Source: Mermis nigrescens (Eukaryota; Nematoda; Enoplea; Mermithida; Mermithidae). From it: a stretch of DNA of 64,000 nucleotides. This document shows, piece after piece, positions 24,721 through 36,662 of the stretch (positions are counted from its first letter, which is position 1; every line of letters starts with the position of its first letter). The stretch is taken from positions 5,887,886-5,951,885 of the forward strand of contig JAVLUZ010000340.1 in NCBI GenBank assembly GCA_036768485.1, given 5' to 3'. The notes beneath the pieces are model-generated. The model saw only the letters and a list, made by a program, of their open reading frames with translations, was not told the DNA's origin and searched no databases. The translations under genes were made by a program, and so were the position numbers.

Positions 24721-25420
24721 TTCGGAAAAGATTTTTCCGATGTACAAAGTGTCGGGACCGTCTTTGTACATATTACAAAATTATTGGTACGACAAAATTG
24801 CAAAAAAGGTGTGAAATTAACAAAAATTATTCTATATCTTTATAATGGCATAAATTGCATTCCAAAAGGAAAAATGTCAAATTTCCGTTTTAAGGCATTC
24901 TTAGTGATTTTTGCCCTTAGAGACCTATAAATTGGCTAAAATACACTACCAAAAGTCAGACAACTCTGTTTACCACACTAAAATCGCGACTGTACCATAT
25001 TAAATTACTCCTGAATTTGTGTGTACAACACGTACAAAAGATTTTTGAAGACAAAAACTTAAAAAGGTGTAAAATTCCGAAAAAATTTTCGGCGCTTCGC
25101 GCCGAAATGAGTATTTGTCCTATATGTATCTTCAAAATGGCAGCATTTGCATTCGGAATGGAAGAATGTCAAATTTTTCGGCGCTTCGCGCCGTTTAGAG
25201 ACAATTTTTCAGTAATTTTTTGGCGTCAGAAACCCAGAAATTAGCTAAAATACACTACCAAAGATCGGAAACCGTGTTTTACACTTACACTAAAATAGCT
25301 ACTGTACTATATTAGAGTACACAAAAATTTTGCATTTACAAAATGTAAAAAAGACTTTTGGGGACCATCTTTGTACATACATGCATGTACAAACGGACCC
25401 TGTACAAGAACACGCTGCCC
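24706..25420 (-). repeat. Family B repeat, inverted
   Basis: Reverse of 15160-15910, with CGGCGCTTCGCGCCG at 25090-25104 and 25179-25193 and terminal TGTACAAG/AACACGCTG. Confidence 0.7.
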
Positions 25421-25548
25421 CCATTTAAAAAAATAATTTTCGCCGTCCTTGAATTTTTTTTAACGTTGTTGGTCAAAAATTGGAGGTATTTTACCCCTCT
25501 CTAAAAATGGCCGGAGACCTCCATCCAAAATTTAAAAACTTTACGTGT

Positions 25549-25960
25549 ATGGAGTTGAAGTGTGCATCTTCCAAATGTTCTACTAAGAAGAGGAAGCTCC
25601 GTAATAAACCCTGTGTGCGGAGTCTGCATACCGGGTTTACACAGCGACGATATTTTCGTGCTTATAACTTGCGAAGAAGTTTTAGCAGAGGCGGGCTAAA
25701 ATTTTCTTATTTTAATAATTAGGTATGAAGAAGAATTTTAACAACACAAACGATTTTTTAAACAAAAAGTCGAAAAAAATCGAAAGCGCCTTGCACGAAA
25801 ATACACAAAAAGTATTGCACAGATGCTTAATTTTCGCGACAGTTTCTGGCTACTTCGGAAAAAATGGCGAAAATCCTTAGACCGCCATTTACTAGATGAA
25901 CACAGATCATAAAGACGTACCATCCTACGCGAGTTACTAGGATTCAATATAAGGCTATTC
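25549..25960 (+). other. Unique-looking stretch with two short open frames
   Basis: Plus-strand frame to the stop at 25720-25722 is basic (KCSTKKRKLRNKPCVRSLHT, later YFRAYNLRRSFSRGG). A second plus-strand frame from about 25738 reads NNTNDFLNKKSKKIESALHE and ends at a TAG near 25880. The stretch lies between repeats and lacks the repeat signatures seen elsewhere. It might be a diverged gene remnant. No function can be given. Confidence 0.25.
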
Positions 25961-26482
25961 GGTTAAGTGCTCATTATTTTGCTTGAACTTGCAGATCTTA
26001 TATATACAACAAATGTGCATATAACTAGATGAATGGGGTGACTTTGTATTGAATATTATTGTACATCTGTCAATAACAAGATGATGACGCAAACTAGGCA
26101 AAATTTTTGTTTTTAATGCAATCAAAACCTTTGCTTCGTCTTCCTACAGATTCTCTCAAAGAAGTTCTTTTGTACAATCTGCTAATATAAAATACAAAAT
26201 AAAATAAATATGAAATAAATTCATAAATTTCAAATATACAAGATTTCTTTAAATGCTAAATCAAATGGAAGTCGTACAGTTATCTCAAACAGGTTTTGTC
26301 CACTTAAAGAACATGCATTGTGAGACCAAGTATTGATTTCTTCCAGTCCGAAAATACTACTGTTTGTAGCAAGGCTATACATAAAACGAAAAAATAAAAT
26401 AAACATAAATAATTATAGAGACGTGAACCCTTGCGTCATTGTTTCCGTCGAAGCGGACAGCTGTCAAATTAGGTTATAACGA

Positions 26483-26644
26483 ATGGGACTTCACGAGAAT
26501 GACAACCAGGTACGTCGTTGTAAGATCGAAGCAATATCCTAAAATTAGACATTTAGCATTCTTTGAAAAAAATTTGATTTAATATTGCAGTTGTACATCC
26601 GGTTTTTCGATAAGCAAATCCGAGCTCTTGAAAATGTTGCATAA
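26483..26644 (+). CDS. Possible small spliced gene in virilizer intron
   Basis: ATG at 26483 opens nine codons (MGLHENDNQ) to CAG|GTACGT. An 81-bp intron ends in ATATTGCAG, and a second exon (26591-26644) reads LYIRFFDKQIRALENVA then TAA, 26 residues in all. The sequence before the ATG is CG-richer than its surroundings and is not a recognised repeat, as a 5' untranslated region might be. The product may extend through further exons if a donor before the stop is used. No family was recognised. Confidence 0.33.
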
Positions 26645-27389
26645 CGTTTCTTCAAAAAATTTGATCAAAGGTCAAAATTGAAGCTCATATTGCATATAAT
26701 ACAAATACTATTTCGTCTGGATACAAAATCGAGCCCTTGTACTACCTTCGACTTTAGTCCGAAGAATATTTTCTATCATTACTTGCTGTTCATTTTCATT
26801 TTATTAAAAAGTTTCAAATCGATAAGTGAACATGCCACTGCATAAATATGTAATGCATAGTCAAGATTAAGGGAAAACGTAATAGAACATGGTAAATTTC
26901 TCACAGAATTAAAATTACTCACTTCTGGACGTTCAAAAAAATTTCTTAGAATTTTTTGGAATATCTGTTTTTCACAATGTTTACTGCATCAGCGAAACAT
27001 TACAAAGATGGTTTGCATACCTTAGCTAAGCTGGCTTTTGCTTAAATGCCTTAAATTCTTTATTCGTCAATAAACTAAGTAGGTACATCAAATATGGCCA
27101 TAAAATCACGTCAAGATATGAACTTCTGGAAAATTTTATTCGAAAAAAATATGTAAAGCTCAAATGCGCATGAATTCAACTTGATTTATTGAATCAAGAG
27201 TAAAATTCGAGAAATGCCTATTACAACACCTAATCATATCTAGTTAAGCACGATATTTCATTAATAAAATAAAACCAGGCGGGACAGAACATTTTATAAT
27301 TTTGCGAGCAAAAAAAATCAGGTTCTAATTAAACTGATTTTTAATCAAAATAAAAAAAACTAAAATTCATCAATATAAAACGAAGCGCC

Positions 27390-27730
27390 TTGGAATTTTT
27401 TTGATAGGTACCTACCCCCCCCCCCCCCAGAAAAATTTTACCCCAGAATTGTTGATTTTGAAAGTTCCCGAGAATTTCTAAAAATTTGTCGGAATGATGA
27501 TTTTTTAAAACGTTTTTAACCATCTACTAGCTCAAAAGAGCAAAATTTTTCGGCGCTCCGCGCCATTATGCTCCTGTTTTGACTAGATTTTGTTCAATTT
27601 GTTCCAGCTTTTTTTATGTTTTTCGAATTTTCTTTAGTTTTTATGCTGGACCGAAAAAATGGCACTTTATAACTTTCCCCTTCCAGCCCCAGAATTCCCA
27701 TGCTGTGCATGTACATATGTATGTATGCTA
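27390..27730 (-). repeat. Family A repeat, inverted
   Basis: C-run start, CGGCGCTCCGCGCCA hairpin near 27550 and CCCATGCTGTGCATGTA end, the reverse of 47140-47480. Confidence 0.65.
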
Positions 27731-28133
27731 CTAGTACCTACCTCAACAAACAAATAACTGGAGTGAAGTTGGCATTTCGCAGTAAATTCCAAGAAATACT
27801 ATCACGATGGAAAATTTTGACGTCTGTCTTCTTAACTCAATTGAGGTAATTATAAAGTTAAGCGAAACAGGAAGTTAATGAATTTAATTTTCTCGCCTCG
27901 AAAATTTTTTTTTTTGCATGCACAGGCATAGTCGATCCCAAAGTCTTTGTGCAGGTTAAAAAAGATTTGTCCACCGGTGTCCTTACAATACTTACATAGG
28001 GACTAAAACAAAGAAAAGTAAGAAACGTAATGTAAGCACAAACATTTGTTTGCTTAATGCTTACTAATCAATCAAGATCATTATTGAAGATGAATGCTTA
28101 AATTTAGAATGCTACCTACGTATTTTAACTTAC

Positions 28134-28199
28134 ATTATCCATTTTTTCATGTGTGAAAGTATCAAAGAACAAAAGCTGAACACTTGATCGCTTCTCCAT
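28134..28199 (-). CDS. vir: virilizer homologue, first coding exon
   Basis: 22 codons from ATG (28199-28197) to a canonical GTAAGT donor (intron begins at 28133), ending in phase 0. The peptide contains LLFFDTFTHE, matching the LLFFDTFSHE-type signature at the extreme N terminus of virilizer/VIRMA proteins. An in-frame stop upstream of the ATG supports this start. The next exon, which should encode the conserved VRVIPLG-type stretch, was not found between 23755 and 28133; it may be divergent or the sequence rearranged. Confidence 0.78.
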
Positions 28200-28394
28200 T
28201 TTAAGACGACGAACCAGCGAGTTATTCAGCAATGGTGCAAATCAGCTTCATACCTGAAGTATAACTAAAGCATATACATATATATATAGAATTTTTCTAA
28301 CGGTCAATGAAATAAAATTGCGAAAATAGCAACATACAATCAAATTTCGAGAAACTCATAGATTCTTGGGAGGTCCAGCCGGACACCCACGCCT

Positions 28395-28634
28395 ATGTGT
28401 GAGTGCCATGGCAAAATCGGCGAATACGGGAACATCACAGATTTTTTGAAAATCATATTTCCTGATGCATTTCGGTGCGCTAAGTCAAGCAGTGACAAAT
28501 TTATTGATGAATCACAAATATTGATGGAGTTATGCAGGTTTAAAATTCGTGATAATCCTTGTTTTCATGTTTTTTTCGTATGCCTAGTTGCAACAGTAGG
28601 TCTTGTTATTGTTGTCTGTCATACAAGGGCATAG
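28395..28634 (+). CDS. Unrecognised open frame next to the virilizer start
   Basis: 79 codons whose C-terminal half is a plausible membrane segment (FFVCLVATVGLVIVVC) after a mixed charged region (DFLKIIFPDAFRCAKSSSDK). It begins about 200 bp from the virilizer ATG on the opposite strand. It could be an exon of a divergent gene, a transposase remnant or chance. Family-like repeats begin at about 28620, so its 3' end may be repeat-derived. Confidence 0.2.
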   Translation: MCECHGKIGEYGNITDFLKIIFPDAFRCAKSSSDKFIDESQILMELCRFKIRDNPCFHVFFVCLVATVGLVIVVCHTRA

Positions 28635-29357
28635 GGAGGGTGAGGGTATTACCCCTCCTTCAGATTTTGAAATATCGGACACTGTCAGGCGATTTCGGTG
28701 AAACATAATTTTGCGGCTAGGAAAATTTTGACTTTATAATTGAAGAATACAGCTCATTCAACAAAAAAGTTTAGTCAACCTGGTCAGCTAACTACAAAAG
28801 CAGGCCCGTATTCAAGGAGGAGATTCATTCCTGAAATTTTTTTCTGAATTCTTAAATATGAAACTATATAGATTTTTGACGTTTCCAACCGTTTAAATGC
28901 TCCAATTTTCGACGCTTCCGCACCATTAATTTCATCAAAATTACTATTAATCATCCGTAAAATCAAATTTATTACAATTCTTCTTTACAGAAAAGTGCGA
29001 AATTGAGTAAAGCAGAATGAAGACGTGAATTTTTCTGGCGCTTTGCGCCAGTTATTAAATTTATCAAACTTTTACCTTCTAAATCGCTCGGATTTAATGC
29101 AATAAAATTGAAAAATACATTGTAATCTTTCTTGCCTACAGCTGCGAGATTCAAAAGAATTTACCACACTGGCGTTTTTATTTTAATCGTCCATGTTTAG
29201 GTACTAGTTCCTCATCTCCTTGCCAGTTGTTCGATCTTTTGAATAAGGTATGCTACACTGAATGCATGATTCATAATTAGACAATCTTGTTGTGATCTTT
29301 TCGCTCCAGTAATCCTAATTGAAAGCTTTCACAAAATGGAACCTTTTTGTGTCTTTT

Positions 29358-29625
29358 TGAAGAAGAAGAAGAAGAAATTTATTGTCAGAAAAATGCACGA
29401 AATTTGGTAAAACACGGATATATTATAAAACAGCGACTGAACAAAAGGACATACAGATCACGAAGTGTGATACAATTAGGTAATGCCCCGATAATAAAAT
29501 TGTAAAATCAATGTTTAGGAGCTCTTTTTGAACAAACGAAGTTTGGGAAGTGACTATTTGATCAGGTAAGGAGTTCCAAATTTTCAAATAGCAATGGAAA
29601 AAATCGTTGGTGAGCATTTGTTACA
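29358..29625 (-). pseudogene. LINE 3' end with (TTC)n tail
   Basis: Minus-strand frame NDFFHCYLKIWNSLPDQIVT resembles the C terminus of CR1/Jockey-type reverse transcriptase ORFs (W/I WNSLPxxIV). After the stop come AATAAA and (TTC)n at 29360-29378. Only the last few hundred bases are present, as in a 5'-truncated LINE insertion. Confidence 0.6.
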
Positions 29626-29906
29626 TTTTGTTACTTTTTGGGAGTTTATTGAGCTAGGTGACCTTGTCAAATTTTCAAAAAAAACGTACTTTTATGCCTT
29701 TTCAAACAATAATCTTTAACTTAGAAGTCGAAAAACTGTCGAGAAAACTTATGTGAGTGAAGAAAAAATTTTCGAAAAAGAATTTTTTTCAAAAAGACTG
29801 CTCCCACTCATGGTTGACAGATCGTGTTTTCAACATCCACGTTATAGATAATTGCTTGAAAAAAGACATCACGTTTTATTGAAAATTTGACATTTCAACA
29901 TCTAAT

Positions 29907-29966
29907 CATCTATACATCGACCTAAGCATCTATACATCGACCTAAGCATCTATACATCGACCTGAG
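29907..29966. repeat. Three tandem 20-bp units
   Basis: CATCTATACATCGACCTAAG three times (last copy ends CCTGAG). Confidence 0.9.
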
Positions 29967-30262
29967 CGGGAGCGACCTCGACCTAAGCAGCTTCAAACAC
30001 GTTTTCAGATATACTAAGCCTAAGCCTAAGTATAATAGGAGTAAAAACGGCCAATATTGAGAAAAGCCCAGTTCATTTTAATTATTTTGTTATCCTTAAA
30101 CACATGAAGTTCAACAGCCTGTAACTCGGTAAATAATTCCGACCGACACCTAATTCTTTCAGATTTGAATTCCTTGAACCTTAATTAGATTAAATCATCC
30201 ATGCAAAGTAAGTTTCTAGGAGGTCACCTTATTCTCAATATTAGCCACTTTTTGTTACATTC

Positions 30263-30925
30263 GTGATAAACGAGCTTGAATTAATTATTCATTGTTATTT
30301 TTTGAAGTCCATTCTTGAACCTACGTTGTTTTTGATTTTTATAAATGATATCTTTGATAACTTGTCAAGTTCGACTTTTATGTTCGCGGATGACCTAAAA
30401 ATATTCAATCTTTCCTGCAATTATCAAACACTTCAGACCGATTTAGATAGAATTTCCATTTGGGCCACCAGAAATTGTTTACCAATATCATATTCTAAAT
30501 GCACAGCCCTACATTTGGGCAAAAATAATCTTAAATTGTCATATACACTCAATACACAAGTAATTACGAACGATTCTGTCTATGTTCGCGATTTAGGAGT
30601 GCTAATTTCGCACAAGCTGAAATTTAAGGAACATTACAACTACATTATCAAGAAAGCTTTCTTGAGATCTATCTTGAATGAATCATTGTTTACGTCAGAC
30701 CGATTTTTTGAATAACCCTGTGCTTTATGGAACTCCTCTTATATTAGTGATATCAACAGGCTGGAGGCTCTTCAGCGTAAATTTACTTAACACATAGTTG
30801 GATATCATAGCCCTCTTTCTTACGACGAACGCCTTAATCAACTTAACTTGTGTCGATTAGAATTACGTCGCCTTCATATTTGCTTATGTATGATGTATCA
30901 AATTATTAGTCAAAAATCTTGTCTT
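30263..30925 (+). pseudogene. LINE-2 reverse transcriptase fragment (5' piece)
   Basis: Encodes EPTLFLIFINDIFDNLSSST and FMFADDLKIFNLSC: the GxxLGPTLFLIFINDI and F-A-D-D palm motifs of non-LTR reverse transcriptase, with frameshifts and stops afterwards. The same family occurs at 38080-39895. It breaks off near 30925 and resumes at 33994. Confidence 0.8.
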
Positions 30926-31095
30926 TAACGTCAACGCGAACTGGTTTCCGAGCTCAACGATCGTAAATCTCGAGGTGAAGAAGGTCTTTTTATCGATTTT
31001 CGCGCCAATTGTGTTAAGTGCAAACCAGAACCGTAATATTAATAACCAACTCTTCACCTAGGTAGTCGCGCCCCTTCTCGTACTTTGCGTTTAAA

Positions 31096-31770
31096 AGTTC
31101 TGTATTTCAATTCAGAAGTTTGTTAAATAAGCTAGGTGATTTAAAACTGTTACTAAATAGCAAACAGTTTGAAATAATACTTTGTTGTGAATCTTGGCTT
31201 TATCCTGAAATTCCAGATAGTCTACTTTGCAGTTCAAATAATTACCAAATTATTCGATGTGATCGGTTAAATAAACGTGGGGGTGGACTTATAGTTTTTG
31301 CATATAATAATCTACATATTAAACACATCAAAATTCCTATCAATTTTCCTGCCTGTGAAATTTTAATTTTTGATTTATGCAATACTGATTTCAAAACTAG
31401 ATTTATTCTAGCTTATCGTCCTCCTACTTATGATATTATGTATGCTGAAAGTCTTTGTAATTCTATTGAATGGGCTTCTAATGTACCCTTATCCTTTATT
31501 AATTGTTGGTGATTTTAATCTTCCTAAAATTAATTGGGTCTCCAACACCTTTCCTTCTGATCCCATCAATACTTTATTTTATGACACCTTCTGTACAACT
31601 GGTTTTGGAGCAACTAATCCGTAGTCAACTCCACGATAATAATATATTAGATTTGCTTTTTTCACTTAATCAGCATTAACGTGAAGATATCACCTCCTTT
31701 TTCTGTTAGTGATCATAATTCTATTGCTTTCGAAATTCAAGAGTACGAAGAGACAAATCACATGCCTCTT
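31096..31770 (+). pseudogene. LINE-1 endonuclease domain (frameshifted)
   Basis: ILCCESWL (Glu of the metal site), then LIVGDFNLPKINW in a shifted frame and SVSDHNSIAFEI: the E, GDFN and SDH motifs of APE-type LINE endonucleases. At least two frame breaks, near 31500 and 31625. Confidence 0.8.
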
Positions 31771-32253
31771 GTTTAAATTTTCGAAAAGCCAATTACGAAG
31801 TTAATTTCTATGCGATTAGCCACTGTTTCTTGGCCCGATTTATTTAATCAGTGTACTTCGGCAGATGATATGTATAATGTTTTTGTTTCAGTTCTTCAAA
31901 CTATTAGTTCTGATCTAATACCTAAAAAAGTACATAGAAATTTTAAGAAAGTATTTCCTAAACACATCCGTAAGTTATATTTAAAAAAACATAAATTATG
32001 GAAAAATTACAAAAAGTTCAAAACTCGAATAAATCGAACTATCTATTCTAGTTTCTGCAAATCTATAAAAAGAGAAACCAAAATTTTTACGCTAAAGAAG
32101 AATTAGAAGTTTTGAAATCAGGCGATATCCGTAACTTTTACAATTTTGTTAATTCTCGTTTAAAAATCAGGAAAAGTTCATTTCCCCTGACTTTATCTAA
32201 TGGTATTGAATTAGATGACGATCATGTAAAAGCTAATCATTTTAACTCATATT

Positions 32254-33852
32254 TTGCCTCTGTTTTCACTGTTTGATGATCAAAATCTTCCTGTTTTTCA
32301 GGCTCGTACTTTTTCTTCGTTAGCAGAAATGAATTTCGATGTAGACACCGTTTACAGAGCTATTCACGAATCTAAACCAAGTACTGCATGTGGCCCTGAT
32401 GGCCTATGCTCATTTTTTATTAAAAAACTAAGTTATTTGCTTTCTCCTCCTCTTGCTTCTATCTTTGAAACTTCTTTTCGATCAGGTTCAATTCCAAAAT
32501 TGTGGTATCAAGCAAACGTAATTCCAGTTTTCAAAAATAAAGGTGATTCTGCTTGTGTAGAAAATTATCGTCCGATTTCGTTGTGTTGCTCTCCTTGTAA
32601 AATTATGGAAAAAATTGTTAATAAAAAGATTCTGGATTACTTAAATATAAATAATTTACTTTCTCCTCTCCAATTTGGATTTTTAAAAGGTCGATCATGT
32701 GAAATGCAATTGCTAAAGTGTAAAAACGAATGGGCAAAATTTATTGATAGAAAATCTACTGTAGATGTAATTTTTATCGACTTTAAAAAGCTTTCGATTC
32801 TTTATCGCACACAAAATTACTTCATAAACTTTCTGCATATGGTCTAAATGGTTTTCTTTTCAACTGGCTTAAATCTTTTTTATCCTCTCGATCTCAGTGC
32901 GTTGTTGTTAATAGTTCTTTTTCAGATAGCTTTAATGTAACTAGCGGCGTCCCGCAAGGGAGCGTGATAGGGCCAACCCTTTTTCTGATTTACATTAATG
33001 ATTTATGTGATAATATGAGTAGTCGTATTCGGTTATTTGCTGACGATGTTAAAATGTATAATTTGTCCTCTTCTAAAACTATACTTCAAAACGACCTTAA
33101 TAAGCTTTATACATGGTCGCGTGAATGGCAGCTTCAGATATCTATTGATAAATGCTCAGTTTTGTACATGGGTTATAATAATCCTAAACATCAATATTTT
33201 ATTGGAAATCAACTTTTACCTTCTGATTCTGACTGTAGTCCGCGATTTAGGTGTTCTAATGTCTCAAAATTTGAAATTTCAGCAGCACTATCATGAAGTG
33301 ATTAAAAAAGCTTCTCAGCGATCCAGTCTGATACTGAAGTTATTCTTCTCTCGTGATCATAAAATTTTGTCTCGTGCTTTTGTTGTATATGTTCGTCCGC
33401 TTTTAGAGTACTGCTGTACCGTTTGGAGTCCTTATCGTATTCGAGATATTGATCGTATCGAGCGAGTTCAGCGCAAGTTTACCCGTTGTATTTTTGGTTT
33501 TAACAGTGGTTTGTCATATAATGATCGTTTAAAAAGTCTGTCGTTAGAACGTCTCGAAATACGCCGTATTCGTTTTGCTTTATCCTTTTACTATCAGATT
33601 ATTAATGGAAAATCACACATTCTCTGTGACGAGTTTTTCGCATTTAATCGCAACTATACTCGCTCTGTCAATAACCTTAAACTGACTGTTCCAGTAGCTC
33701 GTTCAGATATTCTCAAGTATGATTTCAGTCATAGATATGTGAATCTGTGGAATTCACTTCCAGTTGATGTTGTAAATTCACCTAGTTTAGAAATTTTTAA
33801 ACGCAAACTAAATGCTTTTGATTTTTCTGTTCATCTGAAGGGGCACGTGTAA
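32254..33852 (+). pseudogene. LINE-1 reverse transcriptase (frameshifted)
   Basis: In order: STACGPDGLCSFFIKKL, ENYRPISLCCSPCKIMEKIV, LSPLQFGFLKGRSC, VDVIFIDFKK, then in a new frame SGVPQGSVIGPTLFLIYIND and RLFADDVKMY, then RDLGVLMS and the C-terminal YVNLWNSLPVDVVNSPS. Frame breaks near 32790-32850, 32940 and 33230. All main palm motifs, including F-A-D-D, remain visible. Confidence 0.88.
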
Positions 33853-33993
33853 GTTTTCACGTTCGTGACTGCGTGTCCCGTTGCTGACGTTTTAGTCATA
33901 TATCGTTTTATCATATCTTTGTATCGTACGCTGTGTCTTTATTTTTACCATGTCTTGTACGTTTTGCAATAAATCTTTGTTGTTGTTGTTGTT

Positions 33994-34352
33994 GCTTAAT
34001 CAAAATACTACTCGCTGCACAAATCGTTTTAAGCTAGTTGTTCCTCTTGTCCGTTCTAATTTACAAAAAATTTGACTTTTTCTATAAGTATATCTCTGTT
34101 TGGAATCACCTACCTGATTTTGTAGTCTCTTCCCCTAATTTAAATACCTATATTCGAATCTAGATTACTTGATGTCGACTTATCCAAATTTATTATAGGT
34201 CGGGCTTAAATCGTCATTTTCATGACTCGCTCATCGCCTTTTGCTGTACGCTTTTATTCTTTTGACCGTACGTTTTATTACTTCTTTAACATCCTTCGTA
34301 ATTGCCGCGATTCAGTAATAAATTATTTCATTTATTCATTCATTTATTGAGC
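33994..34352 (+). pseudogene. LINE-2 fragment (3' piece) after LINE-1
   Basis: Resumes the LINE-2 sequence (compare 39550-39890) at GCTTAAT(C/A)AAAATACTACTC and ends in ATTC-like tail repeats at about 34327-34352. Confidence 0.75.
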
Positions 34353-35436
34353 AACGGAACCGGCACCGGTACCAGTCTCTTTATACAAACTAGAGCACAT
34401 TTTGCATCTAGGTAAGTATGTCTTCTGTTCTTTACAGGTTTTATGCTGAGATTTAGAGTTGTTCAAGAAGCAAGAATGACAGCAATTTTCGATGATAATT
34501 ATAAACCAGCTGATGAACTTTGACCATCTTCAGGGTGAATTCAGGACCACGATTCGGCTGCAGGCCCGTATCCAGGAAGGGATAGGGTGCAATCGGACCT
34601 AGTACAGCCCATGTCCCCACGCCCCTGTTGAGGGAGGGAGGACCAACCAAGCAAGATTCGTTCAGCTGATTTTGTGAAAATTTCTTCTTGAATCCGTGGG
34701 TTCTGCTAATGTTTTTCTTTAATTTGGTCCCGCACTTTCCGAAACAAAATCCTGTATATGGGCCCGATTTCAACCGATGATTCAAGTAATTTAACCGAGC
34801 GAATTGAAAATTTAAAGAAATTGGATACCTACCTAAATTGAAAAAACATAGCGTAGCGTGACAACGTACAGTAGGTAGAACAAAAAAATTAATGTACTAA
34901 AATTCCAACCTGCAAATTTTTTATCACTCCATAAACGAAGTGTTTCGTGAAACAGGCTGTGTGTACCTACAAGTAGGCATAGGTAGTGCAATGCAAGACA
35001 ACGCATGCAATTAGATTTGTTAGTATTGTGATGATAGTCAGGGCGGGATGTTAGAAAATTTGCTATTTATTTTGTAAGAGAAGTGGACATTTACCCGAGC
35101 ATTGAAAGCTGAGCTATTTATAGCTCTGTTGGTTTTACGCATTCTCATGTTCATAAAGATGACGTTCAAGCCCTAAAGTTGTGCATCTTTTCTTTTTGGG
35201 CTGCTCACGGATCTTGTGTGCTTTTCCGCGCACACAATAAACAAAGGCCGCACCGAAATATAGCAGGACTATTGATTTACCTATCAATCTGAAATAACTG
35301 AAAGAACTTATTGCTGAAAACGCGACCAAAAAAACTTTTATATTAGGATTGAAATGTGGTACTATAAAGGGACAAATTTCCACATAAGTAATTTCATGCA
35401 TACATTACTGTATTTATATTTGTTCTTCTTTCTTGT
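34353..35436. other. Spacer with minor repeats
   Basis: GCACCGGTACC-type short palindrome near 34365, and a CAGGCCCGTATCCAGG repeat start at 34561 (also at 28801). No gene recognised. Confidence 0.35.
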
Positions 35437-35444
35437 GCGTGCAA

Positions 35445-36662
35445 CAGGGTTGCCAACTTGGCCGGAAAATGTCCGGTTTTCAGGCTTGATTTCCGGTTTT
35501 GTCCGGTCGACGGTCATGTCCGGTTTTTGATGTCCGGTTTTTTAAGCAGTTGTTCCGCTTTTGTCCGGTTTTAAAATTTTATCTTAATCAGGTTATTGCC
35601 ATGCTGCATGTTCTTGTTTCACATTTGCTTACTGACACACCACACACACTGGCTAGTGGCTAGGCTAATCATCCGCTCCGCATACCTTCTCAATATCTGT
35701 CTTTCATCTACCATCGAGTAGGTCTTGAGTAACTGTCCAAAACTCTTTATACTGCCCCTTTTTACTATTGAAAAAATTATGTCTACAACCAGTGGCGGAT
35801 CTAGGATTTTCGTAAGGGGGTGGTTCCCCAAATTTTCCAGAAACAATCGAAAATGGGTTCAAAAATTAGCTTTTCACGCGCAAATTGTTTTTGTAAAACA
35901 TATCAAATATTAAATGAATTCAAATGTTTTATGGTAGCCTTATTTTAAGGTTCTTGCAGTTCATTCATCGAATACTCAACTTCGCCAGCTTCTAAATGCC
36001 CTACCGCCTATGCCAACTGACGTTGATTTAGATAGAGCCATATCTGAATACAACGTTCTTGTGAAGACTGAATGGAAGTCAGCGCTACAAAATGATCCAG
36101 CTATGTTTTGGGCCGAAGTCATTGAAGATGATAACAGCAATGGAGTTCTTCCACGCTTTCAAAACATTACTTCATTTGCATTGTCTGCTTTAACTCTTCC
36201 CTTTTCTAATGCTAGTGTTGAACGTGCTTTTTCTGTATTAAATTTGCTGAAGACCAAACTACGAAATCGCTTAGATATCAAAACTACTGATACTTTATTA
36301 CGTGTTCGTTTTTTACTATGTTGGAAGGACGAGAATTGTTGCACCTTTACTGTTACTGATCCAATGCTCAAATTATTTAACACTACAATGTACGGTCGTA
36401 GCATTTGTGATGATGATATCGTATGCCTTGATGAATCCTTATCACTTTCTGATGAGGCTTTGCTTAATGTGCAAAATGCGTTTAATGTGATAGATAATTA
36501 AGTGCAATAGTTAATTTGAATAAATTTTAGCCACCTTGTTATTTATCAAGTGTATACATTGTTTGTCCGGTTTTGGCCGGAATTTTACTGCGCTCATGTC
36601 CGGTTTTGTCCGGTTTTATATGTTGGTATGTCCGGTTGGTCTTTTCAGAGTTGGCAACACTG
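35445..36662 (+). mobile_element. hAT element with perfect 8-bp duplication
   Basis: Ends CAGGGTTGCCAACTTGG and CAGAGTTGGCAACACTG; flanks GCGTGCAA at 35437-35444 and 36663-36670. Subterminal TGTCCGGTTTT repeats in both ends. Internally deleted, but keeps the transposase C terminus; a family C fragment is inserted at about 35790-35910. Confidence 0.9.
36010..36501 (+). pseudogene. hAT transposase C-terminal dimerisation domain
   Basis: Contains FALSALTLPFSNASVERAFS then VLNLLKTKLRNRLD, the hallmark of the hAT dimerisation domain (A..(V/L)L.LP.SNA.VER.FS...KT..R.R(L/M)). N-terminal zinc finger and catalytic RNase-H-like parts are absent. The 163-codon frame itself is intact, but its own N terminus and flanks show deletion, so it is a remnant. 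Confidence 0.85.

Larger units (their letters stand above)
526..28199 (-). other. vir: Gene span: virilizer (VIRMA) homologue, 5' part
   Basis: Span of the recognised exons of a virilizer-like gene. Virilizer/VIRMA is the large nuclear scaffold of the METTL3-METTL14-WTAP m6A writer complex and, in flies, acts in sex-specific splicing. The family is about 1,800 residues long, so only the N-terminal part is here and the gene continues beyond position 1. Exon phases agree for 23668-23754 to 16902-17136 and for 3683-4059 to 1943-2028 to 526-636; 14424-14621 to 8902-9120 also agrees with one choice of donor. Linking exons are missing after the first exon, between 16902 and 14621 and probably between 8902 and 4059. 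Introns reach more than 6 kb and are filled with transposons. Orthology rests on N-terminal motifs recognised by eye. Confidence 0.75.
30926..33993 (+). mobile_element. LINE-1: nearly full-length non-LTR retrotransposon
   Basis: About 3.07 kb, inserted inside LINE-2. It has an apurinic endonuclease region and then a reverse transcriptase, then AATAAA and (TTG)n at about 33970-33993. CR1/Jockey superfamily by motif order. Many frameshifts, so inactive. Confidence 0.8.

Noticed and set aside
29907..29966. Regularly repeated units considered as a CRISPR-like array
   Set aside because: Units are directly adjacent without spacers, in a eukaryotic genome; it is a short tandem repeat.
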